NCBI RefSeq assembly: GCF_001816145.1
Contig: NZ_MDZB01000022.1
Span: forward strand, 1-64,000
Source of the DNA: Hymenobacter lapidarius
Lineage (GTDB): Bacteria; Bacteroidota; Bacteroidia; Cytophagales; Hymenobacteraceae
Direction of reading: 5' to 3'
Length of the DNA: 64,000 bases
The position numbers were made by a program, and so were the translations under genes. The notes beneath the pieces are model-generated. The model made no database searches and was not told the origin of the DNA. It saw only the letters and a program-made list of their open reading frames with translations. Shown here piece by piece: positions 1-8,699 of this stretch; position 1 is the stretch's first letter, and each line of letters opens with the position of its first letter.

Positions 1-171
1 CTAAAGGGCGAGGGACAGACCAACATCGTCGAAGCCATTAATTGCTCCTTGCGCCAGCGCTGTGGCGTGCTCGTGCGTAAGTCCTGCTCCTTCAGCAAAC
101 CATTGGCCATGCATACGGCCCGAATTAAAATAGTTATCGATAATTATAATCGAAATATCATCTTAGATTAG
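1..171 (+). mobile_element. IS1-family transposase, C-terminal fragment
   Basis: Frame 1 is open from the window edge to TAG at 169-171. It translates to a tail with the InsB-type pattern: a TNIVEAINCSLRQ segment (the E fits the last acidic catalytic residue of IS1 transposases), then LVRKSCSFSKP, then an H-rich/IDNYN ending. That order matches the C-terminus of E. coli IS1 InsB (IERHN..LRQ..LVRK..SFSKS..H). The rest of the element lies off the left edge. The right end of the IS is probably within about 10-15 bases of the stop, because DUF262 homology starts at about 180. I saw no confirmed terminal inverted repeat, since only one end is present. Confidence 0.72.
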
Positions 172-173
172 AC

Positions 174-728
174 CACCGCCAAAAATTATCGCCTCAAGAA
201 ATAAGAACAGCAGTTTGTTTTGGCAAAGAGGGTAGGTTCATTGAAGAAATCGAACGGCTAAATGAAAATACTGAATGGCGCGCAATCTTCGGCGCAGTTC
301 ATACTAGACTCAAGGACAGAGAATTTATTTTGAGATACTTGGCTTTGAACACGGACTTTCAAGCTTATCAGAAACCTATGGGTGAATTTTTGAATAAATT
401 CATGAAAGTACATAGCAACCCTAGTGAACCATTCCTGCAACAGGCAAGTAATGATTTTTCAAAAAGTATAAAATTTATATATGAGGCATTAGGAACTAAA
501 GCTTTTAAGCCGCAAAGAGCGATTAACGCTGCTAATTTCGATGCTGTAATGATTGGGCTAACAAGAAATATACATAATGTTGAATCAATGAGTCCCGAAC
601 GCCTTAAGGAAATCTATCTTAAATTGATAACAGATGAAGACTTTGTAAAATTTACAGAAAAAGCGACTGCTGATGAAGCTAGTGTTAAAGGTAGAATTAA
701 TCTGGCAATTGAAGCTTTCTCTAAATAA
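174..728 (+). pseudogene. DUF262 (GmrS/ParB-like) protein, 5'-truncated by IS1
   Basis: DUF262 proteins carry a ParB/Srx-like NTPase/nuclease fold. They are found in GmrSD-type restriction enzymes and with HEPN genes. The frame is open upstream of the first candidate start (TTG at 330). Reading back from there gives KLSPQEIRTAV, then EEIERLNENTEWRAIFG, then DREFILRYLAL and an FLNKFM segment. This is the usual order of the second half of a DUF262 domain. The catalytic N-terminal half is missing and is replaced by the IS1 tail ending at 171, so the gene looks disrupted. The stop codon overlaps the start of the next gene by one base, as in an operon. Codon use is AT-rich, unlike the rest of the window. 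A short product from TTG 330 (132 aa) is possible but would lack the active region. Confidence 0.68.
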
Positions 729-1222
729 TGAAAAATGCGACAATTTCTCAGCAACTCACCAGAATAAATAATCTTATTTCATCAACAAATGAAAGTACGA
801 AAGAAAGTTTAGAGCTGCAATCCCATTGGGCAAAATATATCTGTGTACTAACTGCAGGTTTTTTAGAGAATTCTATTGCACAAGTTTATTCAGATTTTGC
901 CAAACAGTGTGCGCCTGAATTTATTCATAGACATATTTCGCAGTATGTGTCTAAAATTCAAAATCCCAAATCAACAAAGTTTATCGAGGTTGCTAAATCA
1001 TTCAAAGTAGAATGGGGTCAAGAATTGGAAATTTTCATTAGTGATAAAGGTAGAAGTGAGGCGATTGGTAATATTATGAAAAACAGGCATTTAATTGCCC
1101 ACGGTAAAAGCTCCCAGATAACTTTGGTACAAATAAAAGAATACCTGAAACGTTCTGTTGAGGTATTGGAATTCATAGAAAACCAATGTGACATACGATA
1201 CTTTGTGACAGAAATTAAATAA
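728..1222 (+). CDS. HEPN-domain protein (MAE_28990/RiboL-PSP type), putative RNase
   Basis: 164 aa, mostly helical, starting at the ATG that overlaps the DUF262 stop. Near the C-terminus (about residues 119-125) is NRHLIAHGK, which contains the R-x4-H motif of HEPN ribonucleases. An upstream FLENSIAQ helix is also typical of the RiboL-PSP/MAE_28990 HEPN group. HEPN proteins of this type often sit directly after DUF262 genes. They are thought to act as toxin-like or abortive-infection RNases held in check by the partner; that role is family knowledge and is not shown here. The gene is intact while its partner is truncated, so it may be silent, harmless alone or decaying. Its strongly AT-rich composition points to horizontal transfer. 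Family assignment rests on motif and context only. Confidence 0.6.
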   Translation: MKNATISQQLTRINNLISSTNESTKESLELQSHWAKYICVLTAGFLENSIAQVYSDFAKQCAPEFIHRHISQYVSKIQNPKSTKFIEVAKSFKVEWGQELEIFISDKGRSEAIGNIMKNRHLIAHGKSSQITLVQIKEYLKRSVEVLEFIENQCDIRYFVTEIK

Positions 1223-1687
1223 TCTTTAAGCTTGGTATTTTTTTCATTTTCCTCTTACCCATGTATCCACTAGCGGCTCCCGACACTACCTGTCGCGGCG
1301 GTGGCGGAGGGCCGCTGCGGAGAATAACCCCTGTTTTCTCCGCAAAACCTGCGGAGAGTAGGCCTGCACCTCTCCAGCACTCCAAATCCCCGCCTACACC
1401 TGGCAGCCCGCGCGGCTCAAGTTACTGCTACGGGCCATGAGGTACCAGCAGGGCCGGGTGTAGTTGCACTGGCAAATTGAAGTCCAATTTGCCAGTGTGG
1501 AAACTATTCAATAAAAAATAGGTATATTTAAGGAAAATGTTGGCATTTGGCCGGCACAGGTACTTCTACAGGCGGCTCCGGGGTGGGGGCCTGTCTGGAT
1601 GGTGACGGATAGCCGGTGTGCGCGGCCAAGCGTGTAACACCGATGTTTTTGCCGGGCTCTTGGCGACGGTGACGGTTTCTCACCCGA
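1223..1687. other. Intergenic stretch with small hairpins, no gene seen
   Basis: No convincing reading frame. Composition switches here from AT-rich to GC-rich, so this is the right border of the foreign segment. It holds an 8-bp perfect hairpin (GCGGAGAA at 1317-1324, TTCTCCGC at 1336-1343), a 13-bp perfect hairpin (1467-1497), and a short AT-rich run before the kinase gene. Confidence 0.6.
1467..1497. repeat. Perfect 13-bp inverted repeat
   Basis: CACTGGCAAATTG (1467-1479) and CAATTTGCCAGTG (1485-1497) are exact reverse complements around a 5-base loop. It could be a terminator-like hairpin or an IS-end relic. The left side resembles the sequence just after the kinase gene at 3793-3819. 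Confidence 0.7.
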
Positions 1688-3793
1688 GTGCTTTTGCTTT
1701 TCGCAATGACCACCATTTGCGCCTTTTTTCTGTGGTGGGTGGTGCCCGCCTATGGTGCCCTGGCCTTGCCGCCGGGCCGGACAGGCAGCCTACGACTTGA
1801 ATTGGAGACGGCCCCGGCCGATACGGCGCGCGTGGTGCTGCTGGCCCAGCTGGCGTATGAGCTCACCCAGACCGACCCGCTGGCCACCATCAACTACGGC
1901 AAACAGGCGCTGCAGCTTGCCCAGGAGCTGCGGTTTCGGCGAGGCGAGGGCTGGGCGCTGGTGCGGCTGGGGTCCGGGTTTCGGGAAGCCGGCAACTACC
2001 CGGCGGCGCTGCAAATAGGGCTGCAGGCGCTGCGGGTGGCCGAGGCCGAGCGTGACTCCAGGTTGCTGGGCCGGGCCCTCAACGCGCTGGGCTACCTCTA
2101 CTGGGAGCAGGGCAACAGCCGCCCCGCGCTGGCGTACTTTTTTCGAGCCAAAGCCGTGGCCGAAAAAAGCCAAAACATCAAGCTGCTCACGCGGGTGATG
2201 GGCAACATCGGCAACGTGTACCAGCAGCTGCACCAGCTCGATTCGGCCCGCTACTACCTGCAGCGGGGCTATGTGCTGGACGTGCAGGAGCACGACCTGA
2301 CCAGCGAAGTGGGCGACGCCGCCATGCTGGGCAACGTGCACGCCGCGCTGGGCCACCCCCGGATGGCGCAGGCTTATTACCGCCGCAGCATCCGGCGGGC
2401 CCGTGGTGGGCACATCACCTTTGCCCTGTGCCGGGCTTACCTGGGCCAAGCCCGACTATATGAGCGCCTGGGCGGGGCTCACGCCGACTCGGCCCTCTAC
2501 GTGGCCAAACTTGCCCTGGCGGCCGGGCAGCAGGGCCGATACCCCAAAGGCATTCTGGAGGCCAGCCAGTTTTTGGCCGCGGCCCACGCGGCGCGGCGCG
2601 ACAGCGCCACGGCTTTCCGGTACCTCACCCTGGCCAGTGCCACCCGGGAAAGCCTTTTTGGGCGGGCCAAGATGGCCCAGGTGGAGGCGCTGGGCCTGGG
2701 CGAGCGGCTGCGCGAAGACGAGCTGGCCGACCAGCAGCGGCTCGCCCAGGCCCGCCGCCGCCAGCTGGCCCTGGTGGCGGCGCTGCTGGCGGCCGTGCCC
2801 CTGCTGCTGCTGCTGTGGCGCAACAACCGCCTGAAGCAGCAGGCCAACCGGCAGCTGCACACCTGGAACACCCAGATTGCGGCCCAGCGCGACGCGCTGC
2901 GAACCGCCCTGGCCGACCTGAAAACGGCCCAGGAACAGCTGCTCCGGCACGAGAAAATGGCTTTTCTAGGCGAGCTCACCGCGGGCATTGCCCACGAGCT
3001 GCAAAACCCTCTGAACTTCGTCACCAATTTTGCCGGAGTCAGCAGCGAGCTGACCGCCGAACTACGCACTGAAGTGGCTCGTCCAGATTTGGACAGACTT
3101 GCCCTGGAAGCCCTGGCGGCGGATGTGCAGCTCAACCAGGAAAAAATCCGGCAGCACGCCCAGCGGGCCTCCGCCATTGTGAAAACCATGCTGGAGCACT
3201 CACGTAGCGGCCCCGCGCCGCGGCTGCCCACCAACCTCAACGCCCTGGTCGAAGAATCGTTGATGCTGGCCTACCAAAACACCTGCGGCACCGACCACGC
3301 TTTTCAGGCTACTCTGCGCACGAACCTGGACCCGGACCTTGGCCCGGTGCCGGTGGTGGCCCAGGACCTGGAGCGGGTGCTGCTCAACCTGTGCGCCAAC
3401 GCGCTGTACGCAGTGCACCAGCGCCAGCAGAAGGAGCTGCGCACTGCGGGGCCCGGTGCTGCGGGCTACGAGCCCACCGTCGTGGTGAGCACCCGCCGCT
3501 CGGCTTCGGGCCAGGGGGTGGAAATATGCGTGCGCGACAACGGGACAGGCATTCCCAAGAAAGTGCAGTCCAAAGTATTTCAGCCGTTTTTCACGACCAA
3601 GCCGCCGGGAGAAGGCACCGGACTCGGTTTGTCGCTGAGTTATGGCATTATCACCCAGACGCACGGGGGCACCCTCACCCTGGCGTCGGAAGAAGGCCGG
3701 TTCACGGAGTTTGTAATTTATCTCCCCAGCACTGCGGCCCGGGCTGAAGTCGCGCTTTTCCAGAGCATGCCGAGCGGTAGAGTAACTCATTAG
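1688..3793 (+). CDS. TPR-repeat sensor histidine kinase
   Basis: 701 aa from GTG 1688; ATG 1706 (residue 7) is an equally good start. Order: an N-terminal hydrophobic segment (signal or TM), tetratricopeptide repeats at about 45-340 (for example ALNALGYLYWEQGNSRPALAYF), one membrane segment at about 359-377, a short coiled-coil linker, and a kinase core. The phospho-acceptor His is H436 in HELQNPLNF. The N box is LNLCANALYAV, the G1 box DNGTGIP, and the F/G2 region FFTTKPPGEGTGLGLS. This is the common Bacteroidota design with periplasmic TPRs sensing an unknown cue and a cytoplasmic HisKA/HATPase_c pair. No receiver domain and no adjacent response regulator, so it is an orphan. It stands alone and ends in a strong terminator. 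Confidence 0.9.
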   Translation: MLLLFAMTTICAFFLWWVVPAYGALALPPGRTGSLRLELETAPADTARVVLLAQLAYELTQTDPLATINYGKQALQLAQELRFRRGEGWALVRLGSGFREAGNYPAALQIGLQALRVAEAERDSRLLGRALNALGYLYWEQGNSRPALAYFFRAKAVAEKSQNIKLLTRVMGNIGNVYQQLHQLDSARYYLQRGYVLDVQEHDLTSEVGDAAMLGNVHAALGHPRMAQAYYRRSIRRARGGHITFALCRAYLGQARLYERLGGAHADSALYVAKLALAAGQQGRYPKGILEASQFLAAAHAARRDSATAFRYLTLASATRESLFGRAKMAQVEALGLGERLREDELADQQRLAQARRRQLALVAALLAAVPLLLLLWRNNRLKQQANRQLHTWNTQIAAQRDALRTALADLKTAQEQLLRHEKMAFLGELTAGIAHELQNPLNFVTNFAGVSSELTAELRTEVARPDLDRLALEALAADVQLNQEKIRQHAQRASAIVKTMLEHSRSGPAPRLPTNLNALVEESLMLAYQNTCGTDHAFQATLRTNLDPDLGPVPVVAQDLERVLLNLCANALYAVHQRQQKELRTAGPGAAGYEPTVVVSTRRSASGQGVEICVRDNGTGIPKKVQSKVFQPFFTTKPPGEGTGLGLSLSYGIITQTHGGTLTLASEEGRFTEFVIYLPSTAARAEVALFQSMPSGRVTH

Positions 3794-3822
3794 GTAGTGT
3801 TGCACCAGTAAATTGAAATTAA

Positions 3823-3866
3823 AAAAGGCCGTCATGCCGAGCGTAGTCGAAGCATGACGGCCTTTT
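3823..3866. terminator. Bidirectional terminator with REP-like core
   Basis: Perfect 15-bp arms: AAAAGGCCGTCATGC (3823-3837) and GCATGACGGCCTTTT (3852-3866), with A and T tracts on the two sides. It lies between the convergent kinase and S9 peptidase genes. The inner sequence (GTCATGCCGAGC, then GAAGCATGAC) matches the REP-like palindrome found elsewhere in the window. Confidence 0.9.
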
Positions 3867-3892
3867 AGCTACGGTACTGCTGCCACACTTCT

Positions 3893-6721
3893 CTACAACC
3901 CGTTCCCCTTCACCGTCTCCAGGCCCCAGTTCCGGCCTTTTTCCACGGCGGGCACGCCGGTGGAGAGCCATTCGGGTGCGGGCGCGCCTTTGAGGTAGTG
4001 GTCGAAGAACTGCAGCTCACGGATGGAAATGTCCTTGCGGTTTTCGCGCTTCACCAGGTTGTGGGCTTCGCCGTTGTATTGCAGCAGCCACACGGGCTTG
4101 CCCAGGCGGCGCAGGTCGGTAAACATTTCGATGCCCTGGTACCACGGCACGGCACCGTCGGCATCGTTCGACATGATGACCACCGGCGTCTGCACCTTGG
4201 GCAGCTGGAACAGCGGCGAGTTGCGGATGTAGAGGTCCGGCTTTTCCCACAGCGTGCCGCCGATACGGCTTTGGGTGCGCTCGTACTGGAACTGCCGGCT
4301 CACGCCCGATTCCCAGCGGATGCCGCCATAGGCCGAGGTCATGTTCACGACCGGCGCGCCGGCCCAGGCGGCGGCGTACATGTTGGTTTGGGTGATGAGG
4401 TAGGCCACTTGGTAGCCGCCCCAGCTCTGGCCCTGAATGCCGAGGCGGGCGCCATCAACCCAGGCGTTTTTCTTCAGCTCTTCCACTCCCGAGTTAATGA
4501 ACTCCACGGCCGACGGGCCGGGCTCGCCAATGGTGTAGCTGATGTCGGGCGTGAACACGAGGTAGCCGTTGCTGGCGAACATGGCAATGTCGAGCCGCGA
4601 GGGCGTGGGCGCCGGGGCCGTGTATTTGTACAGGCCATCCGAAAGCTTTTCATAGAAATACGAAACCATCGGGTACTTTTTGGCGGGGTCAAAACCCTCG
4701 GGCTTGTAGAGCACGCCGGTGGCCTTGAAGCCCTTGGGCGTGGTCCAGTGCACGAGCTCGGCCGTGAACCAGTTGTAGTCCTGCTGCTGGGCGTTGATAG
4801 CGCTCAGCTTGGTTTCTTTGCCGAAGTCGCGGCTCACGTACACGTCGGGCGACATGCTCACGTTGGCCTTGGTATAGAGCCGGACATCGGCGTTTTTGGC
4901 CCGTAGCAGCTGCGAATACCCGAACTTTCCCATAGTCAGGAGCTGTGGCGCTTTGGTGCTGCCGAGAGCCTTTTGGTAGTAGCCCCATTCCTTGGTCACG
5001 TCGTTTTGGGCCAGCAGGAGCAGCTCGTCTTTGGGCTCGATGAACTTCTGTTTTTCGACCGGCATGCGGTAGCGGAAAATCAGCTTGTTGGCGCGGCCCA
5101 GGCCGTTGGTGAAATTCACGGCGGCGCCGGTCTGGGGGTTCACCTTCCAGATGTCGTAGCGGTCAAACAGCAGCACGGCGGCATCGTCCTTGGTCCAGGC
5201 GGCCACGCCGTAGGCTTCGGGGTCGGTGGGGGAGTCGTTTTCCTCGTCAGTGAAGGACACGCCGGTCTTGCCGGTCAGGTTGGTGACTTTGCGGGTGGCC
5301 GCGGCAAAGGAAAACCACGCTTTGGCCGCGTCGTCGTACCACAGGGCGTAGTCGCCGTGGGGCGAGAGCTGAAAGCGGCTTTTGGCCGCCGTGGGGTTGA
5401 TGGCGATGCGCTGGCCGGTGCGCGTCGAAACCAGGTAGGCCTGCTTGCGGGTGCCGCCCTCCCACTGTGCCGCAATGCGCTTGGCGGTGTCGGTCACGGC
5501 CAGCACGTATTCGGCGTTGGTGTTTTCGGCCATATAGGAATCGCGCAGGTACTCGTCTTCCAGCTGCACAAATTTGTTGGCCTGCCGTGGATAGATGACG
5601 GCCAGGTAGTTGCGCTGCAGGTCCTTCTTCAGGTTCTTTAGCTGCGTGGGCTGCAGGTAGTCGTCCTTGTAGTTCCAGATGTCCAGCTTGGCGTGCTCAA
5701 ATTCCACCAGCGTGGTGTCCTGCGGAATGGGGTCGGGCGCGGTGCCGAAAAACAGCTTCTCGCCGTTTTCACTGAACACGATTTTGCCAAAGCCGCTCGG
5801 CGACCAGCCCGTTTTCAGGGCCTTGTCGCTGGGCCGCATAATGGTAGCCGCCGAGTCCTTTGTGAAATCTGAATAGTACAGGCTGAACGGCTTCACTAGG
5901 GCTTTTTCGGGGTGCTTCTCAGCGGCAAACGCCAGTTGCTTGCCCGCCTCATCAAAAGCTAGGCTTTTGTAAGTGCCCTTGCCCGTGCTCATCTTCTTTA
6001 CGCTGCCGGCAGCCAGGTCGAACACGAACAGCCCCGATTTAACGTCCTTGCTTTTCTTGGGCGCTGCCACCGCAAAGGCTGTTTTGTTGCCCAGCTTGCT
6101 GAGCTGGTAGTCCGTGACCGAAGCGAACTCGCGCGCCTTGCCCGTTTGCAGGTTAACAACGGTGAGCGTGGCGCCGGCTTTTTTGGCGTCGAGCAGGTCG
6201 TCGGTGAGCTTCTTCAGCGTATCGGTCGGGGCTTTGGTCTTGTCGTCTTTCAGCGGCGGCTTTGTGGCCAGAAAGGCCAGTACCGAAGCTTTTTCAGCCA
6301 GCTGAAACGACTTCACATTGGCATATTTGGTGAGCTTGCCGGTTTCCAGGGCATAAATACCCAGCGAATCCTTGGGCATGTCCTCGGGCTTTTTCTTCTT
6401 GATTTTGGCCTGCCGCACGTCCTTGTACAGCGGCTTTATCTGGAAAACGGCATACTTGGAATCGGCCGAAAACACGGCTGAGTCGCCGCGGCTGATTTGC
6501 CGTAGCGTCCGGTTGCCCGCCGTTTTAATGTACAGCATGGCATCGCCCTGTTGGGGCTTCACCTGGTAGAGCACGTACTTTCCGTTGTTGCTGATTTTCT
6601 GGTTCGCAACGCTTTCCCATTTGTCGTAAACCGAATGGTCGAGCGGTTTTTTGGGCCCTTGCTGCGCCACAGCGGGCGGTAGGCAAGCGAGACAGGCAAA
6701 GAGGAATAGAAGCTTGGTCAT
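3893..6721 (-). CDS. Secreted S9-family prolyl-oligopeptidase-like serine peptidase
   Basis: 942 aa. A Sec signal peptide (MTKLLFLFACLACLPPAVAQ) is followed by a long beta-propeller-like region and a C-terminal alpha/beta-hydrolase domain. Catalytic serine is S766 in GQSWGG, the aspartate lies in NDADGAVPW (D853 or D855), and the histidine is H887 in EAHNL, the correct S9 order and spacing. The propeller contains several lysine-rich stretches (for example KIKKKKPED). S9 enzymes cleave short peptides, often after proline or dipeptidyl; exact specificity cannot be read here. Expected location is periplasm or cell surface. Monocistronic, facing the kinase gene across a shared terminator, with a TAnnTTTG box 20 bases before the start codon. 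Confidence 0.93.
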   Translation of the reverse strand: MTKLLFLFACLACLPPAVAQQGPKKPLDHSVYDKWESVANQKISNNGKYVLYQVKPQQGDAMLYIKTAGNRTLRQISRGDSAVFSADSKYAVFQIKPLYKDVRQAKIKKKKPEDMPKDSLGIYALETGKLTKYANVKSFQLAEKASVLAFLATKPPLKDDKTKAPTDTLKKLTDDLLDAKKAGATLTVVNLQTGKAREFASVTDYQLSKLGNKTAFAVAAPKKSKDVKSGLFVFDLAAGSVKKMSTGKGTYKSLAFDEAGKQLAFAAEKHPEKALVKPFSLYYSDFTKDSAATIMRPSDKALKTGWSPSGFGKIVFSENGEKLFFGTAPDPIPQDTTLVEFEHAKLDIWNYKDDYLQPTQLKNLKKDLQRNYLAVIYPRQANKFVQLEDEYLRDSYMAENTNAEYVLAVTDTAKRIAAQWEGGTRKQAYLVSTRTGQRIAINPTAAKSRFQLSPHGDYALWYDDAAKAWFSFAAATRKVTNLTGKTGVSFTDEENDSPTDPEAYGVAAWTKDDAAVLLFDRYDIWKVNPQTGAAVNFTNGLGRANKLIFRYRMPVEKQKFIEPKDELLLLAQNDVTKEWGYYQKALGSTKAPQLLTMGKFGYSQLLRAKNADVRLYTKANVSMSPDVYVSRDFGKETKLSAINAQQQDYNWFTAELVHWTTPKGFKATGVLYKPEGFDPAKKYPMVSYFYEKLSDGLYKYTAPAPTPSRLDIAMFASNGYLVFTPDISYTIGEPGPSAVEFINSGVEELKKNAWVDGARLGIQGQSWGGYQVAYLITQTNMYAAAWAGAPVVNMTSAYGGIRWESGVSRQFQYERTQSRIGGTLWEKPDLYIRNSPLFQLPKVQTPVVIMSNDADGAVPWYQGIEMFTDLRRLGKPVWLLQYNGEAHNLVKRENRKDISIRELQFFDHYLKGAPAPEWLSTGVPAVEKGRNWGLETVKGNGL

Positions 6722-7030
6722 AGGAGTCAGGGATTATGCCCAAATGTACAGCTGGGGAAGAATAGGAGGGAAGCAGAATTATGGGATGAGCTGGCCCCGA
6801 GCACACCGCGCCGCCTGCACTTGTCAAGGCAGGAAGTTAGCTCCACCGTCAGTGCCACAGCGGTTTCAAAATTCCTGTGCAACCCGGCTGCCTGCGCAGC
6901 GCCCCAAAAGGTACCAAGTATGGAACCGAGGCCGGCAGCAGTGGCTTTGTTTACCCAGCGCCTCCCTGCCTGCCCCCGAAGCACAGCGGGCCGTGTCGGA
7001 GGTAGTTTCATCAATAATAAGTTGTTCCGA
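6722..7030. other. Divergent intergenic region
   Basis: 309 bases between the divergent S9 peptidase and esterase genes. Apart from the minus-strand -7 box I see no gene, hairpin or repeat. A frame open through it to the esterase has no suitable start or signal peptide, so I did not extend the esterase. Confidence 0.5.
6741..6748 (-). promoter_or_regulatory. Bacteroidota -7 box for S9 peptidase
   Basis: On the minus strand this reads TACATTTG, a full match to TAnnTTTG, ending 20 bases before the ATG at 6721. No clear TTG -33 element was seen. Confidence 0.5.
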
Positions 7031-7711
7031 ATGAAAGTGTGTCAATTAATAACAAGCGCGTGGTTTATGATTGTGCTGGCGGTCTGCGGGCTGCGTGCAG
7101 AGGCCCAGGCCCCGTCGCCCCAGCCTGCCCGTTCCTCAGTATCCGCACCCCAAAAGCGAGTGGTTTTCTTTGGCAATAGCCTCACGGCCGGGTACGGCGT
7201 GGCCCCCAAAAGCAACCTGCCGAGTCAGATTGCGCAGAAAATTGAGGCGGCGGGTCTGAATTACCAGGTGGTGAATGCCGGCGTGAGCGGCGAAACCACT
7301 GCCGGCGGCCTGGCCCGGGTGGGCAGCGTGCTGCGCCAGCCCGTCGACGTGTTTGTGCTGGAACTGGGGGCCAACGACGTTTTCCGACTGGTACCGGTGC
7401 CCGAAATTCGCCGCAACCTGCAAGGCATTATTGATGCGGTGCGCAAAAAGAACCCCAAAGCCCAGATAGTGGTGGCGGGCCTGCAGATTCCTGGTGACTT
7501 CGGCCCCGGCTACGTCACCGAATTCCAATCGCTGTTTCGGGCGCTGGCCATTAAAAATAAAGCGGCCCTCATCCCATATCTGTTGGAAGACGTGGGCGGC
7601 GTGCCCGAGCTCAACCAGCAGGACGGCATTCACCCAACGGCGGCCGGGTACCGTGTGGTGGCCCGCACCGTGTGGGCCACGCTGGCGCCCCTGCTGCAGG
7701 TAAAGGCCTGA
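7031..7711 (+). CDS. SGNH/GDSL esterase, TesA-like paralog 1
   Basis: 226 aa from ATG 7031. This start puts a clean signal peptide (MKVCQLITSAWFMIVLAVCG, cleavage near AEAQA) at the N-terminus, whereas longer forms bury it. SGNH blocks: block I FFGNSLTAGYG (nucleophile Ser), block II glycine in NAGVSGETTAGG, block III LGANDVF (oxyanion Asn), block V DGIHPTAAGY (catalytic Asp and His). It should hydrolyse thioesters or esters in the periplasm as TesA does. It is clearly paralogous to the esterase at 12140-12844, but carries GAND-VFRL where that copy and E. coli TesA carry GGNDGLRG, so it has diverged around the oxyanion hole. Monocistronic or read with the OmpA gene downstream. Confidence 0.9.
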   Translation: MKVCQLITSAWFMIVLAVCGLRAEAQAPSPQPARSSVSAPQKRVVFFGNSLTAGYGVAPKSNLPSQIAQKIEAAGLNYQVVNAGVSGETTAGGLARVGSVLRQPVDVFVLELGANDVFRLVPVPEIRRNLQGIIDAVRKKNPKAQIVVAGLQIPGDFGPGYVTEFQSLFRALAIKNKAALIPYLLEDVGGVPELNQQDGIHPTAAGYRVVARTVWATLAPLLQVKA

Positions 7712-7732
7712 TAAACTGTAATCCTAGCGGCT

Positions 7733-7817
7733 GTCATGCTGTGCAAAGTGAGGCGTGCTGGCACCGTTGATTGAGTCGTATTTACATGATAACATGCTTC
7801 GCTTCGCGCAGCATGAC
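7733..7817. repeat. Degenerate REP-like palindrome
   Basis: GTCATGCTGTGCAAAG at 7733 pairs imperfectly with the reverse-complement arm ending GCGCAGCATGAC at 7817. It is a decayed copy of the GTCATGCTGAGC element seen at 24876, 33503 and 41304. Lies in the 277-base gap before the OmpA gene. Confidence 0.6.
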
Positions 7818-7988
7818 ACGCGCTATTTGGATAGGTTTTAAGACGAAGCAGGCCAGAGTGGTAGCTGCTCTTCGGCAGTAGGCGCGGGCTGCCTGGGTTC
7901 GAGCGCAAGAATTAGTTGGAGCCGCCGGTATAACCACTCGGCGGCCGGGCCGTAAGACTACCATTCATTTCTTCTTTCCTCTTTCACC

Positions 7989-8606
7989 ATGCACAAGCAC
8001 CTTCTTTCCCTATTTGCTGCGGCAGCCCTGCTGGCCAGCTGTGAAACCAAACAATCTGAAACCAAAGACCAGCTTAGCGAAGCCGGTCAGGACACGGCCG
8101 TAATGGCCCGCGACGGCCAGACCGTTGGTGGCATGGCCGCCGATGGCGCCGCGGCCGTGGACAACGCCTGGGACATGACCAAGGCCAAGCTGGCCGATGT
8201 GAAGTACGATGAAATCACGGGGGCCGACGTGACCGTACGCGGTGACGAAAATTACAACGTGTATAGCGTGGACGAGACGGTACTTTTCGATACCGACAAG
8301 GCCACCATTAAGCCCACTGCCGCCGCTGCCCTGAACCAGATTACCGGTTCTATTGGCAAACGCTACGGCCAAAGCCAGGTGCGGGTAATGGGATTCACGG
8401 ATTCGCGCGGCGACAAGAGCTACAACAAAGAGCTCAGCGAGCAGCGGGCTGAAGCCGTGAAAAACTACTTGGTGTCTAACGGCAAAATTGATGCCGGCCG
8501 CCTGAGCGTGGAGCCCATGGGCGAAGCCAAGCCAGTAGCGACGAATGCCACGGCCAGCGGCCGTCAGGAAAACCGCCGCGTAGAAATCGCGGTGCGTACC
8601 AAATAA
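7989..8606 (+). CDS. OmpA-family peptidoglycan-binding lipoprotein
   Basis: 205 aa. Lipoprotein signal with lipobox LLASC, so the mature protein starts at Cys17. A low-complexity, Ala/Asp-rich linker (about 20-75) is followed by an OmpA_C domain (about 95-203) with VLFDTDKATIKPTA, GFTDSRGDKSYNKELSEQRA and NRRVEI. This domain binds the diaminopimelate of peptidoglycan, so the protein probably tethers the outer membrane to the wall. The gene has its own rho-independent terminator. No operon partner in the same direction; it converges on ybbP. Confidence 0.92.
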   Translation: MHKHLLSLFAAAALLASCETKQSETKDQLSEAGQDTAVMARDGQTVGGMAADGAAAVDNAWDMTKAKLADVKYDEITGADVTVRGDENYNVYSVDETVLFDTDKATIKPTAAAALNQITGSIGKRYGQSQVRVMGFTDSRGDKSYNKELSEQRAEAVKNYLVSNGKIDAGRLSVEPMGEAKPVATNATASGRQENRRVEIAVRTK

Positions 8607-8641
8607 TCCCGAGCGGTCCAATCTAGGGCCGTGCTACATAT

Positions 8642-8679
8642 AAAAGGGCCGGATGCTACGAGTTAGCATCGGCCCTTTT
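8642..8679. terminator. Terminator between ompA-like gene and ybbP
   Basis: AAAAGGGCC..GATGCTA pairs with TAGCATCGGCCCTTTT with one bulged G and a 5-base loop. A and T tracts on the two sides allow use by both convergent genes. Confidence 0.85.
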
Positions 8680-8699
8680 CTGTTTGTTCGGGCTAAAAG

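Noticed and set aside
6821..7030. N-terminal extension of the esterase to 6821
   Set aside because: It places the signal peptide internally and has no conserved sequence; ATG 7031 is preferred.
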